Shown: positions 1 to 7,020, numbered from the stretch's first letter. The stretch: 15,233 bases of DNA from Chloroflexota bacterium (GCA_021806765.1 JAJZQR010000118.1:1-15233), one strand, 5' to 3'. Numbers and translations are program-made. Notes: generated by a model from the sequence alone, not told the origin.

Positions 1-430
1 CCTGCTGCAGCAGCATCAGGGCCGCCGAGACCGGAGCGGCGGAGTAGACCCAGGACATCGGCACCTGGAGCATCGTGGCCTTGGTGTTGGAGGTCACCAA
101 CATCATGTTCCAGCCCTCCTGCACCAACACCACCAGGAAGGCGGCTATGGCCAATTGCACCACCACCTTCAGAAACCCCTGAGCGCTCCGAGGCAGGGCG
201 ACAAGCACGGCATCCACGATGACATGGGCCCCCCGCTTGAACGCGACGAAGGACCCAAGGAAACTGATCCAGATGAAGACGTATCGGGCAAGTTCCTCCG
301 TCCAGGAGGGAGAATCGTGCAGCACATATCGGAAGAACACCTGGCCGAAGACCGTGACCGCCATGAGCGCCACCAGCATCACGACGACGGCCTCCGCACC
401 GTAATCCCAGATCCCTTTGATTAGCTTCAC
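1..430 (-). CDS. TRAP transporter small permease DctQ, partial (cut by the window edge)
   Basis: This is the small membrane subunit of a TRAP transporter, which works with the large DctM subunit and a periplasmic DctP to import organic acids on a Na+ or H+ gradient. The open frame starts at GTG 430-428 and runs off the left edge, giving 143 codons. The start has GGAGG eight bases upstream and no competing ATG near the N-terminus. Family hallmarks are visible: a first hydrophobic helix, then VFFRYVL, then SWTEELARYVFIWISFLG, a conserved DctQ pattern, then GAHVIVD and two further hydrophobic stretches. It lies 79 bases downstream of a dctP gene with a hairpin between, so it belongs to that TRAP set; the dctM would be beyond the edge. 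The family call is secure; the substrate is unknown. Confidence 0.9.
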   Translation of the reverse strand, partial: MKLIKGIWDYGAEAVVVMLVALMAVTVFGQVFFRYVLHDSPSWTEELARYVFIWISFLGSFVAFKRGAHVIVDAVLVALPRSAQGFLKVVVQLAIAAFLVVLVQEGWNMMLVTSNTKATMLQVPMSWVYSAAPVSAALMLLQQ

Positions 431-453
431 CTTGCCACCCTCCGTCGGATCAA

Positions 454-491
454 GTGCAAAGTGCAAGGAACGAATCCCTCGCACTTTGCAC
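454..491 (-). repeat. Perfect 11-bp inverted repeat (15-bp RNA hairpin) between dctP and dctQ
   Basis: GTGCAAAGTGC at 454-464 is exactly complementary to GCACTTTGCAC at 481-491. In the minus-strand RNA the stem extends inward by GAGG against CCUU, with one G-U pair, to 15 bp around an 8-nt loop. No U-tract follows, so it does not look like a classical intrinsic terminator. It sits right after the dctP stop codon, where such hairpins commonly protect the upstream mRNA or attenuate expression of the membrane subunits. That role is inferred. Confidence 0.75.
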
Positions 492-509
492 GCTGCCCTC
501 GCGGACCTA

Positions 510-1646
510 CTAGCTCTTGGCCATCTTCCTGATTTCGTCGTACAGACCGGGTTTCCAGATGCTCTTGAACTCGTTGGGGACGTCCTTCACCTTGTCCCGG
601 AACAGGGCCAACTGCGGCTCCACGAAGGTCATTCCCTTGTCCTTCAGCTTCTGGGAGAACTCCTTGTCGAAGCCATCGTTCTTGTCGTCCGCATACTTGC
701 CGGCGTCCTTCGCCGCCGTGGAGATCAGGTCCTTCTCCTCAGTGGAGAGAGTCTGCCACACCTTGTCGCTGACATTGAACCAGTTGCCGCTCCGGACATG
801 GCCGGTGAGCATCAGATACTTCTGGACCTCGAAGAAGTTGTTGGCGAAGATCACGTCGTAGGGGTTCTCCTCGGCGTCCAGGGTGCCCTGCTGAAGGGCG
901 GTGAATACCTCGGGGAAGGCCATGGGAACTGGGTTGGCGCCGAGGGCCTTCCAGGCCGAGACGTGGACCGGCACCTCCAGGGTGCGGAGCTTCAACCCCT
1001 TCAGGTCGTCGGGTGTCTTGACCTCGCGGTTCTTGGTGGTCAGGTGGCGCGGCATCCGGTTGGTAACCACCAGGTTGCGGTTGCCCTTCTTGTCCAGGAA
1101 GACCTTGTGCATCGCCTGGCCGATGGGGCCGTCCACCACCCGGCGGAAGTGGGCCTGGTCGTCGAAGATGTACGGCATGTCCAAAGCCTGGTACTCGGGG
1201 GCCACGGTGGCGATGATCGATGAGCCGGTGATGAGGAGTTCGAGGTTGCCGAGCTGCAGGGAATCGAAGCCGTCCTTCTCGGCGCCCAATTGGCCCGAAT
1301 GGTTGTTCTGGACCTTGATCTTCCCGCCGCTGCGCTCTTCTACCAGCGCCTTGAACTTCTCCGCAAGCTCGAAGACGGCGCCCGAGGGACCGAAGGTGTG
1401 GTTGAGGCGTAGCGTGCGCTCCTTGATCCCACCCCCTGCCGCTGCCGCTGGGACTGCGGTCGGTGCTGCTGCAGCTCCACCACTAGCTGGCGGCTTTGCC
1501 GCAGCACCGCTTGGTGACGATTGGGTCGGACCCGGTGCGCAACCCGTGAGCACCAACCCCAATCCGGCGGCTGCTCCGACCGTTCTGGTCAGGAAATCGC
1601 GACGGGTCACCTTGCTGCCAAGGACGTCTTTCCTTTGCTCAGCCAT
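510..1646 (-). CDS. TRAP transporter solute-binding protein DctP (Tat-exported lipoprotein)
   Basis: This is the extracytoplasmic binding protein of a TRAP transporter, delivering its ligand to DctQ/DctM. I chose ATG 1646-1644 (378 aa) because GGAGGG precedes it at suitable distance; an upstream in-frame extension to 1793 has no family similarity. The N-terminus shows a twin-arginine motif, TRRDFL (about residues 14-19), a hydrophobic stretch and a lipobox ending LTGC, so it should be Tat-exported and lipid-anchored. An Ala/Pro/Ser/Gly-rich linker follows. The mature domain carries the DctP core: KLRTLEVPVHVSAWKALGA, then PMAFPEVFTALQQGTLDAEE, then FFEVQKYLMLTGH. The Arg of KLRT matches the position that usually binds the ligand carboxylate. 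It leads the left TRAP set, with dctQ next. Ligand class is unknown, probably a carboxylate. Confidence 0.92.
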   Translation of the reverse strand: MAEQRKDVLGSKVTRRDFLTRTVGAAAGLGLVLTGCAPGPTQSSPSGAAAKPPASGGAAAAPTAVPAAAAGGGIKERTLRLNHTFGPSGAVFELAEKFKALVEERSGGKIKVQNNHSGQLGAEKDGFDSLQLGNLELLITGSSIIATVAPEYQALDMPYIFDDQAHFRRVVDGPIGQAMHKVFLDKKGNRNLVVTNRMPRHLTTKNREVKTPDDLKGLKLRTLEVPVHVSAWKALGANPVPMAFPEVFTALQQGTLDAEENPYDVIFANNFFEVQKYLMLTGHVRSGNWFNVSDKVWQTLSTEEKDLISTAAKDAGKYADDKNDGFDKEFSQKLKDKGMTFVEPQLALFRDKVKDVPNEFKSIWKPGLYDEIRKMAKS

Positions 1647-1704
1647 GCTCGTCTCCCTCCTGCATCTAGGATGATTGCTCTGTCGAGTCCCACCTTTATC
1701 GCCT

Positions 1705-1752
1705 GGATCAGATCCGATCATCGCGGGGTGCACCGCGAAGCTGGATTGATCC
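1705..1752. promoter_or_regulatory. Nested dyad upstream of the Tat-type dctP, candidate operator
   Basis: Two nested inverted repeats share nearly the same centre. The outer one is GGATCA (1705-1710) with TGATCC (1747-1752); the inner one is TCGCGG (1721-1726) with CCGCGA (1733-1738), around GGTGCA. The site lies about 60-105 bases upstream of the dctP start in a non-coding stretch. It could bind a dimeric regulator or fold in the leader RNA. I see no convincing -35/-10 pair beside it, so this is only a candidate. Confidence 0.35.
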
Positions 1753-1939
1753 GTAAGGCCAAAGAATGCCTTGGCTTGAATCCTCTGACGCAAATGCCCT
1801 GGGCAATGCTACCGCCGCCGAGAACAACGTGGACTGATCTTTCAGGCTAGCTATATGGGCCGACCTCTGTCGAGATTGTGAGCACTTGCGTAGTTCAGAA
1901 GACAGACCGCCGGAGGGTTGGGGTGGAGACGAGGACTTC

Positions 1940-2440
1940 CAGCATGCACTGCGGACTAGAATGGCCTCTACCGACTTCTCCACCACTTTGACTGCCACAA
2001 CTAATAAGAATTGAGGCGAGGTGCACAGGCTGCGGCACCAGATCCTGGCCTTAGCTATCGAGTCCTGCGAAGGCCACGATGATGACTTCGCGTCTGCCCC
2101 GCACGACGATCGCCCTAACTCCGCCTTCGAGTTGGCGCAACATTGCGGCTCGGGTGATGACTCAGTCCTCCATGTTCAAGTCGACGACTCGAACGGAGAC
2201 ACAGCATTTCTGGAAACCGAAGAGGTCTACCAAACCTTCTTGGTTGGGGATGAACTACTTCAGCACGGCGAGCGACGCGAAGCGGGTGACTGAACAGCCA
2301 TGATGTGGCCAACTCGGCCACTGACAGGAATTCACAGGGATGGAGAGCAACCCTGGAAAGAACTGGTAGATGCCGGCGTGGCCGAGTTCAACCAATGCGA
2401 CGTTGCCAAGCGGATGCTCCTCGAGCCTGTTGTGAACCTC
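1940..2440 (-). pseudogene. Decayed hydantoin racemase-like (Asp/Glu racemase superfamily) pseudogene
   Basis: No intact frame exists, but pieces in order along the minus strand resemble hydantoin racemases. GIYQFFPGLLSIPV (about 2374-2333) resembles the family's DPGLYAARE...IPV segment. VAELATSWLFS (from 2321) resembles its AEA..M.A segment. In another frame come RFASLAVLK, a stop, FIPNQEGLVDLFGFQ, CVSVRVVDLNMED, a stop, MLRQLEGGVRAI and REVIIVAFAGLDS, then a stop at 2053-2051. VAVKVVEKSVEAILV (1998 leftward) completes the usual C-terminus in a shifted frame. In-frame stops lie at 2257-2255 and 2164-2162. Both catalytic Cys positions appear lost, where family CFGDPG and GCAGM-type motifs read ELGHAG and VAFAGL. 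The N-terminus is missing; the intact GntR gene ends just upstream at 2477. Identification is by memory of family motifs. Confidence 0.6.
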
Positions 2441-2476
2441 CCACGAGAGCATGCCGCCGCCAGGGCGCGATGTTGA

Positions 2477-3181
2477 TCAGCTCTGATGCACGCGGTCCTC
2501 ATCGATCGGATCCTGGCCTTCCGCAAGAGCGACCTGAAGCGCGATGTCCCTGGATACCCGAATATGGTCGCGAAGTGCGCGTTCGGCTTCATCGGGGTTG
2601 CGCCTCTTGAGCACTTCGATCAAGCCTGCATGATGATCAGTGGTTTGGCTCGCTGATTCACGGACGGTCAAGGCGTAGAACCGTAGCCGGCGGCTTCTAG
2701 TCAACAGATTCGCGGCCATTTCGGCCACAACCCGATTGGTGGTGGCGCGGAGAAGGAGGGCATGGAACTGATCGTGCTGGTCCACCACACCTCTGTAATC
2801 GCCGGTATCTAAGTACTTGAAGGTTCGAGCCACGACCGCTTCCATCTCCGCGAAGTCTTCATCGCGAAGGGTCATGCAGGCCTCCCTGGCAGCAAAACCC
2901 TCCAAGAGGCCGCGAGTATCGAAAGTGTCCACGATTTCCTTCTCAGTGGGACGGACAACGAATACACCGCGGTGCGGTCTCGAGCAGACGAAGCCTTCGC
3001 CTTCAAGCCTTTGAATCGCCTCCCGAATAGGCATGCGACTCACATTCAGTCGCGCCGCGATTTGCTCCAGGTTGATGCGCTGCCCGGCGGACAGATCACC
3101 ATTGACAATGTCGTCTCGGATGATCTCATATACCAGCGTGCGCATTTGCCTGTAGCTGTTCAGATCAACCCCAATCGTCAT
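2477..3181 (-). CDS. GntR-family transcriptional regulator (FadR/FCD subfamily)
   Basis: This is a ligand-responsive DNA-binding regulator, 234 aa. I chose ATG 3181-3179 because AGGTGG lies about ten bases upstream; an in-frame TTG at 3205 overlaps that site. Residues 10-80 form the GntR winged helix, with INLEQIAARLNVSRMPIREA as helix-turn-helix and GFVCSRPHRGVFV as wing. Residues 82-225 are a helical FCD effector domain, with GLLEGFAAREACM, DQFHALL (His140) and later His184 and His206, which fit the usual metal or ligand site. It has its own strong promoter (3231-3259). A truncated near-copy of its N-terminus and promoter lies at 14797-15115. It most likely represses the flanking TRAP and hydrolase genes in response to a small organic acid; the ligand is not readable. 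Confidence 0.93.
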   Translation of the reverse strand: MTIGVDLNSYRQMRTLVYEIIRDDIVNGDLSAGQRINLEQIAARLNVSRMPIREAIQRLEGEGFVCSRPHRGVFVVRPTEKEIVDTFDTRGLLEGFAAREACMTLRDEDFAEMEAVVARTFKYLDTGDYRGVVDQHDQFHALLLRATTNRVVAEMAANLLTRSRRLRFYALTVRESASQTTDHHAGLIEVLKRRNPDEAERALRDHIRVSRDIALQVALAEGQDPIDEDRVHQS

Positions 3182-3199
3182 CGATGCGAACCACCTTTG

Positions 3200-3220
3200 G
3201 ATCAAAGATCAAAGATCAAT
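3200..3220. repeat. Three tandem 7-bp GATCAAA-type repeats in the gntR leader
   Basis: GATCAAA, GATCAAA and GATCAAT stand head to tail between the promoter and the start of the intact GntR gene. The truncated right-hand copy keeps a shorter version (GGATCAAAGATCAAGGATCC near 15052-15071). The site could be a regulator-binding element or simple slippage; nothing decides between them. Confidence 0.5.
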
Positions 3221-3230
3221 AACTGGCAGC

Positions 3231-3259
3231 ATGGTACATTGCCGTGGTACTGTTGTCAA
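3231..3259 (-). promoter_or_regulatory. Sigma70-like promoter of the intact GntR gene
   Basis: On the minus strand, TTGACA (3259-3254) and TACCAT (3236-3231) are separated by exactly 17 bases. Transcription would start near 3224, about 40 bases before the GntR start. The same two hexamers with the same spacing are preserved at the other repeat copy (15084-15112) although spacer bases have changed, which supports a real promoter. The conserved CAGTAC in the spacer and GGTAC beside the -10 could be part of an autoregulatory operator; this is inferred. Confidence 0.75.
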
Positions 3260-3262
3260 TAC

Positions 3263-3447
3263 TTCTATCTGCATAGGTCAGGGCCTTTCGATAGCCGCTT
3301 CTCATAGGCCAAGGAGTTGCAGCGCGGCGTCTCTCTGCCAGGCGTGTCTGACCTTGTGCTGCTCCTTCCCTTCCGCCTCGCCCGCCATCTTATCCTCGGC
3401 ACCTGCTCCACTTCATCCGTTGGTTATGTTAGGAACTTGTACTACCC
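3263..3447. other. Non-coding spacer between the cupin gene and the GntR promoter
   Basis: I found no family-like protein in this stretch on either strand. Short open frames here lack ribosome sites and recognisable motifs. No strong terminator hairpin is visible after the cupin stop. Confidence 0.5.
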
Positions 3448-3828
3448 TCAGTCCACGAAGACGGTATCGGCCTCCTTGATATCCGGGGCGCCGGCATAGC
3501 AGTAGATCCACTCAGCTGTCTCGGTCCCCACGTTTTCCAGGCCGTGGATCTCGCCCATGCGGTAGAAGCAGAAACAGCCCGGCTCCACGATGTGCTCCTC
3601 CCGGTCGGGGCCGATGGTCACCTTCACCCGCCCTCTCAGTATGTACATCACCGCCTCCACCTTCCGATGGAAGTGGGCTCGCCCCTTCACCCCCGGTTCC
3701 ATGGTGCTCTTGCCTGAGGTGAGCTTCACCGAGCCGACGGTTTGCTTGCTGAGTACCCATCGGACGCTGAGACCGGGTATCGACTCCGAGTCAGGCTGGA
3801 CCGTTTCCACCTTGATGAACTCTGCCAT
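3448..3828 (-). CDS. Small single-domain cupin protein
   Basis: This is a 126-residue protein with one conserved cupin barrel. ATG 3828-3826 is preferred because GGGGAGG lies seven bases upstream; the longer in-frame start at 3855 has no such site. The first cupin motif reads HFHRKVEAVMYILRGRV, with two His and a Glu as likely metal ligands, and the second reads PGCFCFYRMGEIHGLENVG, with its His. It ends in an acidic tail, ADTVFVD. It overlaps the upstream hydantoinase-like gene by 38 bases and is probably co-transcribed with it. Small cupins near catabolic hydrolases may be isomerases, hydrolases, dioxygenases or sensors; the sequence does not tell which. Confidence 0.85.
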   Translation of the reverse strand: MAEFIKVETVQPDSESIPGLSVRWVLSKQTVGSVKLTSGKSTMEPGVKGRAHFHRKVEAVMYILRGRVKVTIGPDREEHIVEPGCFCFYRMGEIHGLENVGTETAEWIYCYAGAPDIKEADTVFVD

Positions 3829-5194
3829 TACCGGACCTCCCCATGTGTTTCCCATAGCCCGGTCCCGCAGGGAACTCTCCCTCCTGGTAGACCGTGCGGC
3901 CGCGGACCAGCGTACGCTCCACCCATCCCTTGATGGTGGTGCCTACCAGGGGCGAGTCCTTCCACTTGGTGAAGAAGGAGTCGGAGGTCACCACCCACTC
4001 CTTTTCTGGATCGAGGATGGCGACGTCGGCGTCGCTACCGGGGAGCAGGCTGCCCTTACGTGGGTAGAAGCCGAACGCACGCGATGCATTGGTGGAGGTA
4101 ATCTGAACCAGCCGTTCCAGGGGCAAGCCTCGCTTGTGGACTGCCTCGCTGAACATCAGGGGCAGGGTGAACTGCACTCCCGGCAAACCACTGCCGGCCT
4201 GCCAGATCTCGGGAGCGCCTCTGTCGTCCACCGTTAGCGGCACGGGCGCGTGGTCCGAGGAGACGTAGTCTATGGTGCCGTCGTACAGGTAGTCCCATAG
4301 CCGCTCCACAGAGGCCCTATCCCGCAGGCACGGGGGACCGAGCTTGATATAGGGACCTTTGCGCTGGTAGAGACTCTCGTCCAGCAGCAGGAAGGAGGGA
4401 ATGGTTTCCAGCACCACCTTTTGCCGGCGGGCCTTGGCGTCTTTGATCAGTTGGGCCGCCTCCGGAAGGCTGACGTGGAGGATACAGGTCCGAACCTGGG
4501 CGTGGGCGGCCAGGGTCAGCGCCCTCTGGGTGGCCTCGTACTCTGCGATGGGTGAGCCGGTCAGGGCGAAGGACGCCTGGTCGTGGTGCCCTTGGGCCTT
4601 CATCTGTCGCTCCGCGTGGGCACGCAGCGCCTCGCTGACGGCGTGGATACCGATGAGCCCATCGCGCTGCGCGATGAACTCCATGGCCGCCAGCAAGTCC
4701 CCGTCGTCGGGGGGAGGCATGTGGCGCGGGCCGTGGGACATGTATGCCTTGAAGTAGCGTACCCCGGCATCGGCCTGCCTCTGCAACCCGTCGTAGTTGC
4801 CGGGGACGATGCCGCCCCATAGAGCGTAGTCCACCAGTGCCTTGGGGCCGATGATCTCGAGCTTCTCTCGGTATACCGGTCCATCGGTGACAGGCGGGAT
4901 GGTGCTGGCCTGCTCTACCACGGTGGTAACGCCGCCGGCTGCTGCCCCCATGGTGCCGGTGGTGAAGTCCTCCATCTCCGTCAGCCCTGGGTCACGGAAA
5001 TGGACGTGGCTGTCCACAGCGCCTGGGAGCACCAACTTGCCCGAGGCGTCGATCATCTCGCCGGCGCCTGGCACTGCATCGCTGGCATCGATCAGGGCCG
5101 CGATGTGGCCGTCCCGTATAGCCAGGTGGCCATTGAACACCCCATGGGGAGTAGCGACAGTTCCACCCTTGATCACCAGGTCGTACTCGGCCAT
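3791..5194 (-). CDS. Hydantoinase/dihydropyrimidinase/allantoinase-like cyclic amidohydrolase
   Basis: This is a metal-dependent amidohydrolase of the family that opens cyclic amide rings (hydantoins, dihydropyrimidines, allantoin, dihydroorotate), 467 aa, cytoplasmic. ATG 5194-5192 follows AGGAG by seven bases; the open frame to 5380 is only an extension. The binuclear-metal ligands are present: HVHFRDPG (His63, His65), Lys149 in RYFKAYMS as the probable carbamylated lysine, His184 (GIHAVSE), His240 (CILHVS) and Asp314 (SSDHAP). The EDFTTGTMGAAAGGVTTVVE stretch is typical. Overall spacing looks closest to allantoinase and hydantoinase-like proteins. The last 12 or so residues are Gly-rich and lie inside the cupin overlap. 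It follows the amidase by 64 bases, so the product may be passed to that enzyme. The exact substrate is uncertain. Confidence 0.9.
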   Translation of the reverse strand: MAEYDLVIKGGTVATPHGVFNGHLAIRDGHIAALIDASDAVPGAGEMIDASGKLVLPGAVDSHVHFRDPGLTEMEDFTTGTMGAAAGGVTTVVEQASTIPPVTDGPVYREKLEIIGPKALVDYALWGGIVPGNYDGLQRQADAGVRYFKAYMSHGPRHMPPPDDGDLLAAMEFIAQRDGLIGIHAVSEALRAHAERQMKAQGHHDQASFALTGSPIAEYEATQRALTLAAHAQVRTCILHVSLPEAAQLIKDAKARRQKVVLETIPSFLLLDESLYQRKGPYIKLGPPCLRDRASVERLWDYLYDGTIDYVSSDHAPVPLTVDDRGAPEIWQAGSGLPGVQFTLPLMFSEAVHKRGLPLERLVQITSTNASRAFGFYPRKGSLLPGSDADVAILDPEKEWVVTSDSFFTKWKDSPLVGTTIKGWVERTLVRGRTVYQEGEFPAGPGYGKHMGRSGNGRVHQGGNGPA

Positions 5195-5258
5195 GTCCTT
5201 TCTCCTCGCTAGTCGGTGCCGAATTCTACGCTGGAAACATCGCCTGAAAGAGAAGGGT

Positions 5259-6599
5259 CTACGACACCGGGCTGGGCATGGGGCCCAGCGCCGACTCGGC
5301 CCAGGCAGCGGCACTGAGCAGTGTGTCCTCCCGGTAGGGGAGGGCCACCAACTGGACGGCCAGCGGCAGCCGCTCCCCACTGAGACCGCTGGGAAGGCTG
5401 ATGGAGGGGAACCCGAAGAGCGACCACACCCCCTGGTACCAGTTCTCCCCCGTCGTGCCGGGGTCCGGAGCCACGTCGGTGGCGGTGGGCATCAGCAGGC
5501 AATCCAGCCCCTCCAGCATCTCCTCCATCTCCGGGCGCAACCTCCGGCGGAGCCGCTGGGCGTGGAGGTAGGCGACGCCGGGGACGAGTTGGCCCACCTG
5601 CACCAGGTCCCGAATCCTCGTCGCGTAGCCCTCCGGCTTCTCTTTCAGCAGGTGTGCGTGCAGGTCGGAGGCCTCAACCTCGCACAGGATGCCCCGGATC
5701 GCCAGCAGCTCCGACATCGGTCGCGGCATTCGCACCTCGCGCAGCTGGGCTCCTGCCCGCTCGAAGCGGGCCGCCATCTCCTTCAGGTGCTCGGCCACCT
5801 CCGGCTGAGCCCGCTTCTCTTCGTCCACCACGAAACCGAGGCGCGGTGCCCTGTTCTTCCTCTGGGCCGCAGCGACGTAATCGGAGGTGGGCTGCCGGGA
5901 AGAGGCGGCGTCCATGGGATCGTGGCCGGCCATCACCCGCAGCAGCAGGGCGGCGTCCTCCACCGTTCTGGTCAGGGTCCCGACGTGATCCAGGGTCCAG
6001 CTGTTGGGGATCACCCCGTACCGGCTGATCCGGCCGTAGGTTGGCTTCAGCCCCACCACGCCGCAGTAGGCCGCCGGGCGCAGGACCGACCCACCCGTCT
6101 GGCTGCCCAGGGCGGCCGGGACCATGCGGGCCGCCACCGATGCCGCGGATCCGCTGCTGGAGCCGCCGGGCGTGCGGTCGTGGTTCCAGGGATTGCGGGT
6201 GACCGGCGGGTCGAAGTGGGCGAACTGGACCGTCACCGTCTTGCCCAGCACCAGGGCGCCGGCCTGGCGGAGGCGCGCCACCGAGGTGGCGTCGTAGGCA
6301 GGGATGAAGTCCCGATAGTTGGGGGACCCGCTGGTGGTCCGGAGGCCGGCGGTGTAGAAGATGTCCTTCACCCCCAGGGGAACGCCGTGGAGGGGAGGGA
6401 GATTGCCCTTGCCTACCCGAGCCTCACACTGGCGGGCGGCCGCCAGGGCTCCTTCACGGTCGATGGTTTCCCAGGCCTTCAGCTCCGGCTCCAGGGCCTC
6501 AATCCGGCGCAGCAGCGACTGGGTCAGCTCCACTGGGGATAGCTCCCGCTGCCGGATCATGCCGGCGGCCTGAGTCACGGAAAGCTCGTGCAGTTCCAT
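5259..6599 (-). CDS. Amidase-signature family amidase
   Basis: This hydrolyses a carboxamide or carbamoyl-type bond through a Ser-cisSer-Lys triad, 446 aa, cytoplasmic with no signal peptide. The triad is visible: Lys78 in GVPLGVKDIF, the Ser run at 147-149 in PGGSSSGSAA, and the nucleophile Ser171 in SQTGGSVLRPA. Length is normal for stand-alone amidases such as AtzE-like or GatA-like proteins. Its ATG shares one base with the stop of the small protein upstream (TGATG), so the two should be translationally coupled; that arrangement recalls AtzG-AtzE. No GatB or GatC set is present, so a role in tRNA amidation is unlikely. It could act on the product of the hydantoinase-like enzyme; that is inferred from position. 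Confidence 0.92.
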   Translation of the reverse strand: MELHELSVTQAAGMIRQRELSPVELTQSLLRRIEALEPELKAWETIDREGALAAARQCEARVGKGNLPPLHGVPLGVKDIFYTAGLRTTSGSPNYRDFIPAYDATSVARLRQAGALVLGKTVTVQFAHFDPPVTRNPWNHDRTPGGSSSGSAASVAARMVPAALGSQTGGSVLRPAAYCGVVGLKPTYGRISRYGVIPNSWTLDHVGTLTRTVEDAALLLRVMAGHDPMDAASSRQPTSDYVAAAQRKNRAPRLGFVVDEEKRAQPEVAEHLKEMAARFERAGAQLREVRMPRPMSELLAIRGILCEVEASDLHAHLLKEKPEGYATRIRDLVQVGQLVPGVAYLHAQRLRRRLRPEMEEMLEGLDCLLMPTATDVAPDPGTTGENWYQGVWSLFGFPSISLPSGLSGERLPLAVQLVALPYREDTLLSAAAWAESALGPMPSPVS

Positions 6600-6808
6600 C
6601 AGTCGCCCTCCGCTTCCGCGTGGGGCGCCACCACGAAATCGGGCTCGTCGCCGTCGATCCGCAGTCGATGCGGAGCGATCAGGTAGAGCCAGCCCGAGAC
6701 CCTTTCGATCTCCTTCCGCAACTCCTCGGCCCGCTCCGGGCCGTAGTGCTTCGTCGCCTGCTCCAGCAGATCCTGAGCTAGCTCCTCCTTGGGCCGGTCT
6801 AGAATCAT
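6599..6808 (-). CDS. Small AtzG/GatC-like protein coupled to the amidase
   Basis: This is a 69-residue acidic protein. ATG 6808-6806 is chosen because AGGAGG ends five bases upstream; an in-frame GTG at 6823 would sit over that ribosome site. It has a helical N-terminal half (EELAQDLLEQATKHYG, RAEELRKEIERVSGWLYLI) and ends with DEPDFVVAP. Small partners of amidases such as AtzG (DUF4089-type) have this size, helical character and an EP-x-F-like tail, and they stabilise the amidase. The stop overlaps the amidase start by one base, which supports a two-subunit enzyme. The family assignment rests on context and weak similarity, so it could instead be an unrelated small protein. Confidence 0.55.
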   Translation of the reverse strand: MILDRPKEELAQDLLEQATKHYGPERAEELRKEIERVSGWLYLIAPHRLRIDGDEPDFVVAPHAEAEGD

Positions 6809-6828
6809 CTCCTCCTCCTGCACTTATC

Positions 6829-6917
6829 CCCTCTCCCTATGGGAGAGGGTGAGGGTGAGGGCTCAATCGATGCCGACCAGACAGCCCTCCCCCCGACCCT
6901 CTCCCATAGGGAGAGGG
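6829..6917. repeat. Pair of mirrored 9-bp hairpins (CCCTCTCCC / GGGAGAGGG)
   Basis: The first hairpin at 6829-6849 is CCCTCTCCC, TAT, GGGAGAGGG. The second at 6897-6917 is CCCTCTCCC, ATA, GGGAGAGGG, the exact reverse complement of the first. The two can therefore each fold or pair with each other across the 47-base gap. GAGGGTGAGGGTGAGGG follows the first. This G/A-C/T type of intergenic hairpin is a known dispersed repeat style in high-GC bacteria. It lies in the spacer between the amidohydrolase and the small amidase partner. Confidence 0.8.
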
Positions 6918-6926
6918 AGTTGATGG

Positions 6927-7016
6927 TCATCGCTCCTCGGTGTCCCTCAGGACGTCCTCGTCGGGCTCCAGACCGTGGCCGGGCGTCTCGGTGAGGGTGG
7001 TCCACCCCGGATCGCG
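6927..7016 (-). pseudogene. Possible remnant of an enolase-superfamily protein C-terminus
   Basis: A short frame between the amidohydrolase stop and the repeat pair reads DPGWTTLTETPGHGLEPDED followed by VLRDTEER and a TGA. The pattern PG.GLEPDEDVLR resembles the usual C-terminal end of mandelate racemase/muconate-cycloisomerase proteins. An in-frame TAG at 7019-7017 blocks any longer upstream reading, so nothing of the barrel remains. At about 28 residues this may be chance. Confidence 0.25.
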
Positions 7017-7020
7017 CTAG

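Noticed and set aside
417..1674. Two plus-strand open frames of 257-268 codons
   Set aside because: Both lie opposite the Tat-type dctP gene and have no ribosome site or domain pattern.
2021..2293. A plus-strand open frame of 90 codons in the gap left of the GntR gene
   Set aside because: The minus strand here carries the ordered hydantoin racemase fragments, so this frame is most simply the antisense of the relic.
4842..6542. A 566-codon open frame on the plus strand
   Set aside because: It is antisense to the amidase and hydantoinase-like genes, is rich in Arg, Gly, His and Pro, and has no recognisable motif. Long antisense frames are common in high-GC genes.
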